Counted from the stretch's first letter, positions 17,535 through 29,490 are shown. The stretch is 64,000 nucleotides of DNA from Shewanella electrica (GCF_022321485.1 NZ_JAKOGG010000016.1:30175-94174); one strand, 5' to 3'. The notes: a model not told the origin generated them from the letters alone. Program-made: numbers and translations.

Positions 17535-17987
17535 TTAAGCTTCAGCAACGATAGTTACTTTAACAGTCGCGTTAACTTCACCGTGCAGTTGAACTTCAAC
17601 TTCGAAGTCACCAGTGGTACGCAGAGCGCCCAGTGGCAGACGAACTTCTGATTTAGCCAGTTCAACACCTGCAGCAGTTACAGCATCAGCGATGTCACGA
17701 GTACCTACTGAACCGAACAGTTTGCCTTCATCACCAGCTTTAGAAGCGATAACTACAGCTTCCAGAGCAGAGATTTTTTCAGCACGTTCGTTAGCAGCAG
17801 CCAGCTCAGCAGCAACTTTAGCTTCCAGTTCAGCGCGACGAGCTTCGAAAACTTTTACGTTTTCAGCGTTAGCAACAACTGCTTTGCCTTGTGGCAGCAG
17901 GTAGTTACGAGCGTAGCCAGCTTTAACTGAAACTTGATCACCCAGGTTGCCCAGGTTCGCAATTTTATCAAGCAGAATAACGTTCAT
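17535..17987 (-). CDS. rplI: 50S ribosomal protein L9
   Basis: A 150-residue bL9, beginning '[20 protein letters not shown]' with '[16 protein letters not shown]' near residue 20. A long Ala/Glu-rich connecting helix and the C-terminal rRNA-binding domain follow. I set the start at ATG 17987, with AGAGGA just upstream, not at a TTG two codons earlier. It is the last gene of the operon. Confidence 0.97.
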   Translation of the reverse strand: MNVILLDKIANLGNLGDQVSVKAGYARNYLLPQGKAVVANAENVKVFEARRAELEAKVAAELAAANERAEKISALEAVVIASKAGDEGKLFGSVGTRDIADAVTAAGVELAKSEVRLPLGALRTTGDFEVEVQLHGEVNATVKVTIVAEA

Positions 17988-18023
17988 TATCAATTCCTCT
18001 TAATTCAATGAATTCAGTGCCAA

Positions 18024-18263
<240 letters not shown>

Positions 18264-18569
18264 CTAATTTTTCAATTCGACATTTTCGGCGTGTAATACC
18301 AAGCGGCTCTGTCCATTGCGGTTTTGTTGCAATGCGATAAATCCTGAAACTTGTATATCCACACCGGCTTTCAGTTTTTCTGTTACGCTGTCAAAGCGTG
18401 GGCCACTTAAAATCACTTGAATCACACAATATACGTGTCGTTGCATATCAGCCTCTACGCGTAGCGACTTATGTTCCAACTGCAGTACCGTGTGATGGAT
18501 CCCTGCTGGACTATCAAATGCTCTGCTACGCAGAACCCGTCCTGACAACGCCAAATGATTGGTGGTCAC
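18264..18569 (-). CDS. priB: Primosomal replication protein PriB
   Basis: A 101-residue single-domain OB-fold protein that links PriA to DnaT during replication restart and binds ssDNA. Landmarks are 'LALSGRVLRSRAFDSPAGIH', 'RHVYCVIQVILSG' and 'GFIALQQNRNGQSRLVLHAE'. It starts at GTG 18569, 8 bp after the rpsF stop. Gene order rpsF-priB-rpsR-rplI confirms the call. Confidence 0.95.
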   Translation of the reverse strand: MTTNHLALSGRVLRSRAFDSPAGIHHTVLQLEHKSLRVEADMQRHVYCVIQVILSGPRFDSVTEKLKAGVDIQVSGFIALQQNRNGQSRLVLHAENVELKN

Positions 18570-18577
18570 AGAGAAAC

Positions 18578-18982
18578 TTACTCAGCGCTCTCTTCAGCCA
18601 AGTCTTCGTTAGCTTCTTCAGCAACTCGTTCGCTAGCAGCAGCACGACGTGAATCACGTTCGTCTTTTGCTTTAGCCATTGGAGAAGCTTCAGTGATAGC
18701 AGCTTTAGTGCGCATAACCAAGCTACGCAGCACAGCGTCGTTGAAGCGGAAAGCTGTTTCCAGCTCTTCGATTGACTCAGCAGTAGCTTCTACGTTCAAC
18801 AGAATGTAGTGAGCTTTATGCAGGTCTTGGATAGGATATGCCAGTTGGCGACGGCCCCAGTCTTCCAGACGATGGATTTGACCACCCGCTTCGGTGATAA
18901 CACCGCTATAGCGTTCGATCATACCTGGTACCTGTTCACTCTGATCAGGGTGAACCATAAATACGATTTCGTAATGACGCAT
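18578..18982 (-). CDS. rpsF: 30S ribosomal protein S6
   Basis: A 134-residue bS6 beginning '[20 protein letters not shown]', with '[19 protein letters not shown]' and '[15 protein letters not shown]'. The acidic Glu/Ala-rich tail after residue 105 is usual in this genus group. It is the first gene of the operon; an AGGAGCAAT-type ribosome site precedes it. Confidence 0.97.
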   Translation of the reverse strand: MRHYEIVFMVHPDQSEQVPGMIERYSGVITEAGGQIHRLEDWGRRQLAYPIQDLHKAHYILLNVEATAESIEELETAFRFNDAVLRSLVMRTKAAITEASPMAKAKDERDSRRAAASERVAEEANEDLAEESAE

Positions 18983-19165
18983 TTATTGCTCCTTACGGTT
19001 TGTTAGCCTCATCTTGGCTCAGTCAGACCCGTAGAGGCAAGGAACGAAGTAAAGTGACTGATTTAGGCGCGGAATAGTACATAAAGGCGCCATCAAACTC
19101 AAGCAATAACTTTGCCTCACCACACATCACAGGTATCATGTTGCCCAAGATATGAAGTCGCTAAC

Positions 19166-19927
19166 ATGAAGAAAGCCAGAATAATGACCAAAACTCCTGT
19201 ACTGGCGCTGTTATCAGTTATTTCACTGCCAGCGTTCGCTTTAGTACCGCCCGATTACCATGAACCTGCCAACAACTTTCGCGCAGAAATTGAAGCTGGC
19301 TTTCAGCTGAATACAGGGAACACCGATTCCTCTAGTTTCAACGGACGAACCAAGCTGATTTATGACACCACTAAAGCCACTCAGGAAGGCACCATTAAAG
19401 GCTATTATGCCGCGAATGACGAAGGCACCACCGCTGAGCGATACGATCTGCAATATCAGGCCAACTACAAACTCACTAAAGGCTATGTGTATGGCCGTGG
19501 TGATTTTGTGTGGGACCAATTTGGTTCATATACCAATATCTATACGGTTTCGAGCGGTTATGGTTTCGATGCTATCAGCACTGGCCGCACTAAGCTCAGT
19601 TTAGAAGTCGGCCCCGGTTATCGATATAACCTGCCAATCGACACCGAAGATGATCCGAATCCGGATGCCGAAAAAGATGTGATTTTGCGTACCGCGGCGA
19701 AATTTGAGCAAAAGATCCACGAATACACCACTTTTAACGCCGACCTGACGGCTGAGATTGGTGAGAACAATAATACCGTGACGCTGGATATCGGCTATAA
19801 GAATACCCTGTTCCAAGACTGGGCTTTTAAAATTGGTGTCAATATGAAGTACACCGAGATCGTCCCTGAAGGTAGTGAGCAAACCGATACCATCACCACC
19901 TTCAACCTGCTGTACACCTTCCAATAA
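19166..19927 (+). CDS. DUF481 outer-membrane barrel protein
   Basis: A 253-residue protein with a signal peptide ending 'PAFA' (about residue 25) and alternating beta-strand pattern. 'AEIEAGFQLNTGNTDSSSFN' near the mature N-terminus is the DUF481 (YdiY-like, salt-inducible) signature. The C-terminal residue after 'FNLLYTF' is Gln, slightly unusual for a BamA substrate. It is predicted to be a small outer-membrane barrel. The start could also be ATG 19187. It is monocistronic with a strong terminator downstream. Confidence 0.85.
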   Translation: MKKARIMTKTPVLALLSVISLPAFALVPPDYHEPANNFRAEIEAGFQLNTGNTDSSSFNGRTKLIYDTTKATQEGTIKGYYAANDEGTTAERYDLQYQANYKLTKGYVYGRGDFVWDQFGSYTNIYTVSSGYGFDAISTGRTKLSLEVGPGYRYNLPIDTEDDPNPDAEKDVILRTAAKFEQKIHEYTTFNADLTAEIGENNNTVTLDIGYKNTLFQDWAFKIGVNMKYTEIVPEGSEQTDTITTFNLLYTFQ

Positions 19928-19945
19928 GTTGCGCCGGTATATAGC

Positions 19946-19977
19946 AAAAAGGATGGCAAACGCCATCCTTTTTCGTA
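19946..19977. terminator. Bidirectional terminator between DUF481 gene and rlmB
   Basis: AAAAAGGATGGC-AAAC-GCCATCCTTTTT, a 12-bp stem with A-run and T-run on both sides. It serves both convergent units. Confidence 0.93.
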
Positions 19978-19996
19978 TTCAGTGCAAAACTCAACG

Positions 19997-20740
19997 CTAC
20001 TCGCCCAAGCGCTGACGTACCGCTTCAAATAAGCAGATACCGGTCGCCACCGACACGTTAAGGCTAGAAACCGAGCCCGCCATCGGAATGGAGATCAAGG
20101 TGTCACAGCCTTCACGGCTTAAGCGACGTAAGCCCTTACCTTCCGCGCCCATAGCAATCGCTAACGGCCCAGTCAGGTTGGCTTGGTAGATGTTGCTATC
20201 CGCTTCACCCGCAGTCCCCGCAATCCATACGCCACGCTCTTGTAAGCGTTTCATGGTGCGAGCCAAGTTAGTCACTTGAAATAGCGGTACTGTCTCAGCT
20301 GCGCCACAGGCAACTTTGCTCACCACTGGCGTAATGCTGGCTGAGTTATCTTTGGGCACAATCAGCCCATGCACACCCGCTGCATCGGCGTTACGCAAAC
20401 AAGCACCGAGGTTATGCGGATCGGTTACGCCATCCAAGATCAATAAAAACGGTGTTGCGGTGGCATCTAGCAGCGCTTCTAAATCGTTTTCAGTCAGCAC
20501 TTTAGCGGGACGGACTCGTACCACGATGCCCTGATGCTGCGTGCTATCTGCTTTCTCATCTAAGGTTTTGCGTGCCGCTTGCTGTGGACGAATGCCAACA
20601 GCAGCAGCTTTTGCTAACAAGGGCTGGATACGTTCATCGACACGGCCAGACATCAGCCACATCTCTAATACACGCTCAGGAGCATGATCAAGTAATGAAG
20701 AGACGGCGTGAATACCAAACACCAATTCTTGCTTTTTCAT
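19997..20740 (-). CDS. rlmB: 23S rRNA Gm2251 2'-O-methyltransferase RlmB
   Basis: A 247-residue SPOUT (TrmH-family) enzyme. An N-terminal L30e-like substrate-binding domain (about 1-75) precedes the knotted domain. Visible SPOUT motifs are '[20 protein letters not shown]' (motif 1), '[13 protein letters not shown]' (motif 2) and '[20 protein letters not shown]' (motif 3). It methylates G2251 in the peptidyl-transferase P loop. It starts 3 bp after rnr, so the two are co-transcribed. Confidence 0.96.
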   Translation of the reverse strand: MKKQELVFGIHAVSSLLDHAPERVLEMWLMSGRVDERIQPLLAKAAAVGIRPQQAARKTLDEKADSTQHQGIVVRVRPAKVLTENDLEALLDATATPFLLILDGVTDPHNLGACLRNADAAGVHGLIVPKDNSASITPVVSKVACGAAETVPLFQVTNLARTMKRLQERGVWIAGTAGEADSNIYQANLTGPLAIAMGAEGKGLRRLSREGCDTLISIPMAGSVSSLNVSVATGICLFEAVRQRLGE

Positions 20741-20743
20741 CGA

Positions 20744-23131
20744 CTATTTCTTTCTCTTTGGTCGTTTAACCGCTTTGCCTTTAGCAGGCTTGGCGCTGGA
20801 CTGTTTTTTGGTGGCGGACTTGCCACCTTTTTTATCGGCAACACGGCCTTTTTTGGCACTGATTTTGGCGCCTTCCAAGTTAACCCGCTCACGCGCCGTC
20901 AACGGACGAGGCTTGCCGCTTACACGTTTGCGGCCACGGCTGCTTTCATCAGCCATCAGCAAATCAATTTGGCGATCATCCAAATTCACCGCGGCGACTT
21001 TTACCGTGACAGGATCACCAATCTGGTAAACCTTCCCTGAATGTTCGCCGAGCAGACGCTGCCGCGCAGGATCGTATTGGTAATAATCGCTGCCCAAGGT
21101 TGAGATATGCACTAAGCCATCAATGAACAGCTCTTTGAGACGCACAAACAAACCAAAGCTAGTGACCGAAGCAACTACCGCTTCAAACACGTCACCGACA
21201 TGGTCTTGCATAAACTCACATTTGAGCCAGTCAGACACATCGCGAGTCGCTTCATCGGCGCGGCGCTCGGTATTGGAACACTCCTCACCGAGTAAATCCA
21301 GTTCATCCGCTTGATAATGGTAACCACCGTCTTCGGTCCATTTATTCTCGGCACTGCCCTGCTCTTTGGCCAGCAGATAGCGGATCACGCGGTGCAATAC
21401 CAAGTCTGGATAACGGCGGATTGGCGAGGTGAAATGGGCATACTCTTCCAATGCCAAACCAAAGTGACCGTCATTATCTGGCGTATAAGTCGCTTGGCGC
21501 ATGGAACGCAGCAACATCACTTGGATAAGCTCGGCATCAGGGCGCTCACGCACCTGCTCCATCAGCAGTTGGAAGTCGATCGGTTGCGGATCTAAACCGC
21601 CACCAAGCTGCAAACCACGTTCCCGCAGGAATTCACGGAAGTTTGTCAGCTTCTGCTCCGACGGCGCCTCATGCACGCGATACAGCACTTCGCCTTGATG
21701 TTTTTTCACGAACTTGGCTGCGGCCACGTTCGCCATAATCATGCATTCTTCAATGATCTTATGCGCTTGGTTGCGCGAACGCGGCACAATACGTTCAATC
21801 TTACGCAGCTCATTAAAGATGAATTGGGTTTCTTCAGTTTCAAAGCCAATCGCACCACGTTGGTGGCGTTGCTCATCCAAGGTCAAATACAGCTCTTGCA
21901 ACACTTGCAGGTGCGGATACAACGCTTGGTATTCCTCTGGCACTTCGCCAGTATCCAGCATTGCCGCTACGTTGGTGTAAGTCAAACGGGCATGCGAATG
22001 CATCACCGCTGGATAGAATTTATAGCCAGATAACTTACCGGTAGCCGCAATGGTCATCTCCGCCACCATACACAAGCGGTCAACGCCGGGGTTCAACGAA
22101 CACAGGCCGTTCGACAACTTCTCAGGCAACATCGGGATCACTTGCGATGGGAAGTACACTGAGTTACCGCGAGCACGGGCTTCTTTATCCAACGCCGATT
22201 CGGTACGCACGTAATGGCTGACATCAGCAATAGCGACCCACAAACGCCAGCCACCGCCGCGTTTGCGTTCGGCATACACCGCATCATCAAAGTCGCGCGC
22301 ATCTTCGCCGTCGATAGTCACTAGCGGTAAATCACGCAGATCAACACGGCCGACTTTATCTTCGTCTTGTACTTCGTCGGGGATCTTACGCAGTTTTTTC
22401 TCGATGACGTTCGACCAAGTGTGTGGCAAATCGTAGTTGCGCAGCGCGATTTCAATTTCCATCCCCGGTGCCATCTCTTTGCCGAGCACTTCAGTCACTT
22501 TACCGGCTGCTTTCACATAGCGACCAGGACGACGAGTTAACTCAACGACAACCACATCGCCCGCACGCGCGCCATTTTTGTCGGCGCTTTCAACCAAAAT
22601 CTCTTGGGCGATACGTTTATCGTCTGGCACCACAAAGCCCATGCCACCATCGACATAGAAACGCCCTACCAATGGCGCTTTACGTTCTTCAAGCAAACGT
22701 ACAATACGAGCTTCGCTTTTGCCCTTACGCTCAACACCAGCGCGCTGCGCCAGCACTCGGTCACCATGAAAATAACGTTGCATATCGCCATGATGGATAA
22801 ATAGGTCCTCGCCACCTTCATCAGGATGGAAAAAACCATAGCCATCGCGGTGACCAATCACGCTACCGGTGATTAAATCCATCCGCTCAGGTAAGCCGTA
22901 ACATTGGCCACGAGTAAATACTAACTGGCCATCACGCTCCATCGCGCGCAAACGGCGGCGCAGCGCTTCATATTGCTCTTCATCTTGGATGGTAATGCCC
23001 AGTGCCTGAGCGATGCTGTCACGGTTGAGGGGTGATTTTTGCGACTGGAGGTATTCCAGAATATATTCCCGACTAGGAATAGGATTGTCGTATTTATCTT
23101 GCTCTCTCTCAAAATGAGGATCTTTAGTCAT
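20744..23131 (-). CDS. rnr: Ribonuclease R
   Basis: A 795-residue processive 3'-5' exoribonuclease that degrades structured RNA and takes part in rRNA and tmRNA quality control. It has an N-terminal helix-turn-helix, cold-shock domains, and the RNB catalytic domain, with '[20 protein letters not shown]' carrying the metal-binding aspartates. An S1 domain and a Lys-rich tail (last about 60 residues) follow. Order motX-rnr-rlmB is as in Shewanella. Confidence 0.97.
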   Translation of the reverse strand: MTKDPHFEREQDKYDNPIPSREYILEYLQSQKSPLNRDSIAQALGITIQDEEQYEALRRRLRAMERDGQLVFTRGQCYGLPERMDLITGSVIGHRDGYGFFHPDEGGEDLFIHHGDMQRYFHGDRVLAQRAGVERKGKSEARIVRLLEERKAPLVGRFYVDGGMGFVVPDDKRIAQEILVESADKNGARAGDVVVVELTRRPGRYVKAAGKVTEVLGKEMAPGMEIEIALRNYDLPHTWSNVIEKKLRKIPDEVQDEDKVGRVDLRDLPLVTIDGEDARDFDDAVYAERKRGGGWRLWVAIADVSHYVRTESALDKEARARGNSVYFPSQVIPMLPEKLSNGLCSLNPGVDRLCMVAEMTIAATGKLSGYKFYPAVMHSHARLTYTNVAAMLDTGEVPEEYQALYPHLQVLQELYLTLDEQRHQRGAIGFETEETQFIFNELRKIERIVPRSRNQAHKIIEECMIMANVAAAKFVKKHQGEVLYRVHEAPSEQKLTNFREFLRERGLQLGGGLDPQPIDFQLLMEQVRERPDAELIQVMLLRSMRQATYTPDNDGHFGLALEEYAHFTSPIRRYPDLVLHRVIRYLLAKEQGSAENKWTEDGGYHYQADELDLLGEECSNTERRADEATRDVSDWLKCEFMQDHVGDVFEAVVASVTSFGLFVRLKELFIDGLVHISTLGSDYYQYDPARQRLLGEHSGKVYQIGDPVTVKVAAVNLDDRQIDLLMADESSRGRKRVSGKPRPLTARERVNLEGAKISAKKGRVADKKGGKSATKKQSSAKPAKGKAVKRPKRKK

Positions 23132-23161
23132 TCAATTTCCATTTTCTGCGTTCAGCTGTCT

Positions 23162-23788
23162 TTAGTGTAGCTGAACTGCTTTAGCTCTTTCTAACTGGCT
23201 GGCAGGCATCAGCTGCGCTAATTTAGCCAGTAACTTTTCACTTTGCCGCTGCGTCTTCGTATCAGCAAAGGTTTGGTTATATAACCAGTGGTAGGCCAAT
23301 ACATAGTCTCTTGGCGTACCGTAGCCCTCGCCGAGCAACTTAACCAGTTTCATCTGTGCTGCGAGGTTACCTTCCGATGCGGCAGGGAATACGTAATACA
23401 CCGCTCGCTCGGGATCTTTCATTAAAAACTTACCTTGCTCGTAATACTCGGCAAGTTTGAGCATCGCCTCTGGGCTGCCTTGCTCTGCGGCCCGGCGTAA
23501 CCATTCCACACCGCGTGAAGGTTGCGCCGCTACGCACACGCCATAGTTGAGCATTTCACCCCATAAAATCTGGTACAACGGCTCCTGCAACACACTGGCA
23601 TGTGCTTCAATATCTTTGACGATCTGACAATCATCCTGTTTGACCCGCTGCAGATAAGTGTTCTGTCGGATCAACTGCAACAACTCTTCGTCACTATAAA
23701 TATCTACCGCCTTGAGTTCAGCCTTAGCGGTTAACGCCGTCGCGCTCAATAACAGTAACAAGAGTATCCGCAGTAGCATAGTTAGCAC
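23162..23788 (-). CDS. motX: MotX, sodium-type flagellar motor protein
   Basis: A 208-residue exported protein with a signal peptide cleaved after 'LTAKA' (residue 23) and Sel1-like repeats (about 85-160: 'GVEWLRRAAEQGSPEAMLKL', 'ERAVYYVFPAASEGNLAA'). 'ELLQLIRQNTYLQRVKQDDC' and 'LWGEMLNYGVCV' match MotX rather than generic Sel1 proteins. MotX with MotY forms the T ring that holds PomAB stators in the polar Na+-driven motor. It lies between purA and rnr; no other flagellar gene is near, which is usual for motX. Confidence 0.85.
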   Translation of the reverse strand: MLTMLLRILLLLLLSATALTAKAELKAVDIYSDEELLQLIRQNTYLQRVKQDDCQIVKDIEAHASVLQEPLYQILWGEMLNYGVCVAAQPSRGVEWLRRAAEQGSPEAMLKLAEYYEQGKFLMKDPERAVYYVFPAASEGNLAAQMKLVKLLGEGYGTPRDYVLAYHWLYNQTFADTKTQRQSEKLLAKLAQLMPASQLERAKAVQLH

Positions 23789-23876
23789 CTGAATGATGGG
23801 TCTGATAACTGATCATCGGCAGTATAATCTAAATCTAAAGCGACATCGTAATACTTGGCTATATTAGCCCCAATAA

Positions 23877-23899
23877 AAAAGGCCGCTAAGCGGCCTTTT
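23877..23899 (-). terminator. Terminator after purA
   Basis: AAAAGGCCGC-TAA-GCGGCCTTTT, 4 bases after the purA stop. On the minus strand it runs into TTTTTTATTG. Confidence 0.92.
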
Positions 23900-23902
23900 C
23901 GA

Positions 23903-25234
<1,332 letters not shown>

Positions 25235-25264
25235 CTAACAGATTTGAACCTCAGGGGGTACGGT

Positions 25265-25453
25265 TTATGAAAAAATAATCAGAATAACTGCACCAACCAG
25301 TGCTAACCCAGCACCTAGCCACTGTAGCGTGGCTGCGGGTTGGCGTGACATTTCGGCTAAATATTGTTGCCACCTTTTTGGAAACAGTAATGGGCCAATG
25401 CCCTCAATAATCAGCACTAACCCCAGCGCTAGCAGTAGTGTGTGACCATTCAT
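25265..25453 (-). CDS. DUF2065 small membrane protein
   Basis: A 62-residue protein with two membrane helices (about 4-20 and 43-61). The family motif 'LLALGLVLIIEGIGPLLFPK' is followed by 'LAEMSRQPAATLQWLGAGLA'. The start is ATG 25453, with AAAGGAAAC upstream. Function is unknown. It is usually found between hflC and purA; here it precedes purA but ribosomal protein genes lie upstream instead of hflKC. Confidence 0.88.
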   Translation of the reverse strand: MNGHTLLLALGLVLIIEGIGPLLFPKRWQQYLAEMSRQPAATLQWLGAGLALVGAVILIIFS

Positions 25454-25481
25454 GTGCGTTTCCTTTATAGGTACATTCCAT

Positions 25482-25510
25482 AAAAAAACCCGGCATATAG
25501 CCGGGCTTTT
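25482..25510 (-). terminator. Terminator of rplM-rpsI
   Basis: CCCGGC-ATATA-GCCGGG, running into seven T on the minus strand. Confidence 0.92.
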
Positions 25511-25529
25511 GCAATTCGCATTGTGCAAA

Positions 25530-25922
25530 TTAACGTTTAGAGAATTGTGGTTTACGACGTGCTTTACGCAGACCCACTTTCTTACGTTCAACTTGACGAG
25601 CATCGCGGGTAACAAAACCAGCAGCGCGCAGAGAAGGACGCAGAGCTTCATCCAGCTCCATTAATGCACGAGTAATACCGTGACGGATTGCACCAGCTTG
25701 ACCAGTGATACCACCACCTTTAACGGTCACGTAGATGTCCAGTTTTTCAGCCATTTCAACCAACTCAAGTGGTTGACGAACTACCATGCGAGCAGTTTCA
25801 CGACCGAAATAAACGTCCAGTGGACGTTTGTTAACAACGATATTACCACTACCTGCTTTGGCAAATACGCGGGCAGTTGAAGTTTTGCGACGGCCAGTGC
25901 CGTAGTACTGAGTTGCAGCCAT
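25530..25922 (-). CDS. rpsI: 30S ribosomal protein S9
   Basis: A 130-residue uS9 beginning '[20 protein letters not shown]' and ending with the invariant '[17 protein letters not shown]' tail that reaches the P-site tRNA. It follows rplM by 14 bp in the universal order. Confidence 0.97.
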   Translation of the reverse strand: MAATQYYGTGRRKTSTARVFAKAGSGNIVVNKRPLDVYFGRETARMVVRQPLELVEMAEKLDIYVTVKGGGITGQAGAIRHGITRALMELDEALRPSLRAAGFVTRDARQVERKKVGLRKARRKPQFSKR

Positions 25923-25936
25923 TTGCTTAATCCCGT

Positions 25937-26365
25937 TTAGATATCAAGAACTTGAGGTTGTTGTGCAGCGTGGTTGTGCTCTGCGCCAGCGTAAACTTTC
26001 AGTTTACGGAACATAGCGCGGCCCAGTGGGCCTTTTGGCAGCATACCTTTAACTGCTTTCTCGATGATCATCTCTGGTTTGTGCGCTTGCAGTTTTTCAA
26101 AGTTGATCTGCTTGATTCCACCTGGGAAGCCTGAATGCGAGTAGTATTGCTTACCAAAGGCTTTGTTACCTGTTACGGTTACTTTCTCAGCGTTAACAAC
26201 GATGATGTAATCACCAGTGTCTACGTGAGGAGTGTATTCAGGCTTGTGTTTACCACGTAGACGCAATGCGATTTCAGTGGCGATACGGCCCAAAGTCTTA
26301 CCTTCGGCATCAACAACATACCAGTCGCGAGCTACAGTTTCTGGCTTGGCAGTAAAAGTCTTCAT
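25937..26365 (-). CDS. rplM: 50S ribosomal protein L13
   Basis: A 142-residue uL13 with '[20 protein letters not shown]', '[20 protein letters not shown]' and '[20 protein letters not shown]'. It is the first gene of the rplM-rpsI operon. The 206-bp upstream gap toward zapE (26366-26571) should hold the promoter; no distinct element is recognised in it. Confidence 0.97.
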   Translation of the reverse strand: MKTFTAKPETVARDWYVVDAEGKTLGRIATEIALRLRGKHKPEYTPHVDTGDYIIVVNAEKVTVTGNKAFGKQYYSHSGFPGGIKQINFEKLQAHKPEMIIEKAVKGMLPKGPLGRAMFRKLKVYAGAEHNHAAQQPQVLDI

Positions 26366-26571
26366 TATTACAAAAACCCAAAGTTAAAATTTGTCACATG
26401 CTGAATCAACATGACTCAGCAATACACGCCTTCGATATACCCCTTCGAATATATTTTGGCATTTAATCCGCCCAACACGGACGGAGTAACGTGGGCAGGG
26501 CGTGGATTATAGACAAAGCTGAGTTAAAAATCACCTGCTTTTTTGAGCAAAATCATCAGAAATTAGCGAGA

Positions 26572-27678
26572 TTATGGTGTCTCACTCGGCAGATGTTCCA
26601 GCGCCAAATATTCGCGCGATTGCATCTCCACCAAACGCGAGCGACAACGGCGAAATTCAAAGCTAAGTAAGCCTTCAGTATAGAGTTGTTCTAAGGCCAC
26701 CGCCGATGAAATGATCAGCTTTACCCGGCGCTCATAAAACTCATCCACTAACGCGAGAAAACGGCGGGCAATGTCATCACCGGTCTGCTGTGCGCCCATC
26801 TGTTCTACCCCAGCCAACAACACGGTGTGATAAGCAGTGGCAATTTCCATGTAGTCAAGTTGACTACGAGGGCCATCGCAAACGGCGCGAAAATCTAACC
26901 ACAGCACACCATTGGCCTGTTTTACCGTGCGAATATCGCGGCCATCAATATGTAGCGGGCTAGTGCTGATCTCGGCGCCGTTGGTGAGTTGTTCGAAATA
27001 ACGTGCCAGATTGCATTGGGCGGTTTCATCGAGTGGATAGTGATAAATTTCCGCTTGTTCTAAGGTGCGTAAACGGTAATCGATGCCAGAATCAACGTTA
27101 AGGATTTGGCAGTTAGCATTAATTTGCGCAATCGCTGGCAGGAAACGCGCCCGCTGCAAACCGTTACGGTAGAGGTCATCGGGAATGATGTTCGAGGTCG
27201 CCACCAAGGCCACACCGTTTTCGAATAAGGCGGTAAATAAGGTGCCGAGCAACATGGCGTCGGTAATGTCTTGCACAAAAAACTCATCAAAGCAGATCAC
27301 GCGATATTGCTTCGACATGCTTTTAGCAATCACTAGCAAAGGATCTTGCACGCCTTTGAGATCGTTAAGTTCGCGATGGATACGCAACATAAAGTGGTGA
27401 AAGTGCGCCCGCAGCTTTTGTTGCCCTGGTAACGCTTCGTAAAACAGATCCATCAAATAGGTTTTACCGCGCCCGACGCCGCCCCACAGATATAGACCTG
27501 TGACCTTTGTTGCGGAGGATTTAGCAAACCACGCTTTCCAGCCAGTGACTTGCGGTTGTTGTAGTTCATCAAACACGCGCTGTAATGCTTTAACCGCCTG
27601 CTCTTGGGCGGCGTCGTAACTAAAGTCTTCGCGGGTGAGATCTTGCTGATAACGTTGCCAAGGAGTTAATACTGCCAC
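26572..27678 (-). CDS. zapE: ZapE, cell-division AFG1-like ATPase
   Basis: A 368-residue AFG1/ZapE P-loop ATPase with Walker A GGVGRGKT (66-73), 'FHHFMLRIHRELNDLKGVQD', Walker B 'VICFDEFFVQDITDAMLLG' and sensor 'VATSNIIPDDLYRNGLQRAR'. In E. coli ZapE acts on the constricting Z-ring under stress and affects membrane-protein turnover. It is monocistronic, divergent from degQ, with rplM downstream on the same strand, as in many gammaproteobacteria. Confidence 0.94.
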   Translation of the reverse strand: MAVLTPWQRYQQDLTREDFSYDAAQEQAVKALQRVFDELQQPQVTGWKAWFAKSSATKVTGLYLWGGVGRGKTYLMDLFYEALPGQQKLRAHFHHFMLRIHRELNDLKGVQDPLLVIAKSMSKQYRVICFDEFFVQDITDAMLLGTLFTALFENGVALVATSNIIPDDLYRNGLQRARFLPAIAQINANCQILNVDSGIDYRLRTLEQAEIYHYPLDETAQCNLARYFEQLTNGAEISTSPLHIDGRDIRTVKQANGVLWLDFRAVCDGPRSQLDYMEIATAYHTVLLAGVEQMGAQQTGDDIARRFLALVDEFYERRVKLIISSAVALEQLYTEGLLSFEFRRCRSRLVEMQSREYLALEHLPSETP

Positions 27679-27979
27679 TTGAAATCTTCTCGTTAAGCCC
27701 TATTTGACATAGTGATGTAGTTCAAAATTTGACGTTGATGGTAGCACGCTCACCGCAGCACGCCTACTCGACTAGCGGATGACGACAGCACGCGATTGAC
27801 GCCACCTGACAAAACGGCGCGTTGAATGTAACGAATTAATTAATCTTTGTTAATGGCAGAAACTTTTGTGAATTGTGCTCAGTCGGAGTTAGTAACAAAA
27901 AGCTCAAGCGAGCCTCCCCAAATTCGCTTAAGCATGACTGATGCAACATTCCGAATTCGGAGATTAGGAGCAAACCTCG
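27679..27979 (+). promoter_or_regulatory. degQ leader region with C-rich-loop hairpin
   Basis: A 301-bp divergent gap between zapE and degQ. GAAACTT at about 27859 with TCAGTC about 16 bases on loosely resembles a sigma-E promoter. Downstream, AAGCGA-GCCTCCCCAAAT-TCGCTT forms a hairpin with a C-rich loop (about 27905-27928). The loop shares CTCCCCAAATTCGC with RNA-like module A. AGATTAGGAG near 27961 is the degQ ribosome site. Confidence 0.35.
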
Positions 27980-29335
27980 ATGAAGACTAAATTATCACTG
28001 ATATCTGCAGCGCTGTTAGGTGCAAGTATGTTGATGACACCAGTTATCTCTCAAGCATCTATTCCACAATCAATCGATGGACAACAAGTGCCAAGTTTGG
28101 CCCCCATGCTGGAAAAAGTGACCCCAGCAGTCGTATCAGTGGCGGTATCAGGCAATAAAGTCTCGAAGCAACGCGTGCCTGATGTGTTCCGCTACTTCTT
28201 TGGCCCTAATGCCCCACAAGAACAAGTGCAAAAACGCCCGTTCCGCGGTTTGGGTTCAGGGGTGATTATTGATGCAGATAAAGGTTACATCGTCACCAAC
28301 AACCACGTGATTGATGATGCCGATGAGATCAAAGTCGGTCTGCACGATGGTCGCGAAGTGACCGCCAAACTCATCGGTACCGATAAAGAATCGGATGTGG
28401 CGCTGCTGCAAATTGAAGCCGACAACCTGACCGCCATCAAAGCAGCCGACTCTGATGCCACGCGCGTGGGTGATTTTGCGGTCGCTATCGGTAACCCATT
28501 TGGCCTTGGGCAAACCGTAACATCAGGTATTGTCAGTGCGTTGGGCCGCAGCGGCCTCGGCATTGAGATGCTGGAAAACTTTATTCAAACCGACGCAGCA
28601 ATCAACAGCGGTAACTCAGGCGGCGCGTTAGTGAACCTCAAAGGTGAACTGATTGGTATTAACACCGCCATTGTCGCTCCGGGCGGTGGTAACGTCGGTA
28701 TCGGTTTTGCCATTCCGGCCAACATGGTGCACAGCCTCGTGCAACAGATTATCGACCACGGTGAAGTGCGCCGCGGCGTGCTTGGGGTGATGGGTCGTAA
28801 CCTAGATAGCAATCTGGCCGAAGGCTTTGGCTTAAAATCACAACACGGTGGCTTCGTCAATGAGGTGGTTAAAGGCAGCCCAGCCGACAAAGCGGGGATC
28901 AAAGCCGGCGATATTATTGTCAGCATCAATGATAAGCCTGTGCGTACCTTCCAAGAACTGCGCGCCAAAATCGGCACCATGGGCGCGGGTACTGAAGTCG
29001 ACCTTGGCATTATCCGCGACGGGGATGAAAAAACCATTGCGGTGAAACTGGGTGAAGCAACGGACGTCACTGACCAAGCGGCAGGTGAAATTCATCCAAT
29101 GCTGGCGGGAGCGACCTTAGAAGATAAGAAGGAAGGCATTGAGATCACTGAAGTAGCAGATGGCTCACCAGCGTCTATGAGCGGTCTGCAAAAAGGTGAT
29201 GTGATTGTCGGCATTAACCGCAGCCGTATCAAAACGCTGAAAGAGTTAAAAGAAGGCCTGAAAGAGCATGAAGGTGGCGTAGCGCTGAAGATCATGCGTG
29301 ATAACAGCCTGCTGTATCTCGTGTTACGCGGTTAG
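27980..29335 (+). CDS. degQ: Periplasmic protease/chaperone DegQ (HtrA)
   Basis: A 451-residue HtrA protease with a signal peptide (about 1-26). The trypsin-like domain has the triad H109 (TNNHVI), D139 (ESDVALLQ) and S213 (NSGNSGGAL). Two PDZ domains follow (about 255-345 and 360-450). Two PDZ domains mean a DegP/DegQ type; the short LA loop and the neighbour degS favour DegQ. It degrades or refolds misfolded periplasmic proteins. A strong terminator separates it from degS. Confidence 0.95.
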   Translation: MKTKLSLISAALLGASMLMTPVISQASIPQSIDGQQVPSLAPMLEKVTPAVVSVAVSGNKVSKQRVPDVFRYFFGPNAPQEQVQKRPFRGLGSGVIIDADKGYIVTNNHVIDDADEIKVGLHDGREVTAKLIGTDKESDVALLQIEADNLTAIKAADSDATRVGDFAVAIGNPFGLGQTVTSGIVSALGRSGLGIEMLENFIQTDAAINSGNSGGALVNLKGELIGINTAIVAPGGGNVGIGFAIPANMVHSLVQQIIDHGEVRRGVLGVMGRNLDSNLAEGFGLKSQHGGFVNEVVKGSPADKAGIKAGDIIVSINDKPVRTFQELRAKIGTMGAGTEVDLGIIRDGDEKTIAVKLGEATDVTDQAAGEIHPMLAGATLEDKKEGIEITEVADGSPASMSGLQKGDVIVGINRSRIKTLKELKEGLKEHEGGVALKIMRDNSLLYLVLRG

Positions 29336-29351
29336 TTTGAGGCTTACTGAT

Positions 29352-29377
29352 AAAAGCGCTGCACAGCAGCGCTTTTT
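29352..29377 (+). terminator. Terminator between degQ and degS
   Basis: AAAAGCGCTGC-ACA-GCAGCGCTTTTTT, 11-bp stem plus T-run, 16 bases after the degQ stop. Confidence 0.93.
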
Positions 29378-29490
29378 TATATGATAAATTGTGGTCACTG
29401 CGCTAACAAATCCGTGCTAAGCAATAGTCCACCTTATTAAAAACTGATACTCTAGCCTATCTTTCAAACAGTTAACTCAGCAGCTACCCA

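Noticed and set aside
22423-22800. Long antisense frame within rnr rich in His/Arg
   Set aside because: Shadow of a strongly conserved rnr coding strand; composition reflects the complementary codons.
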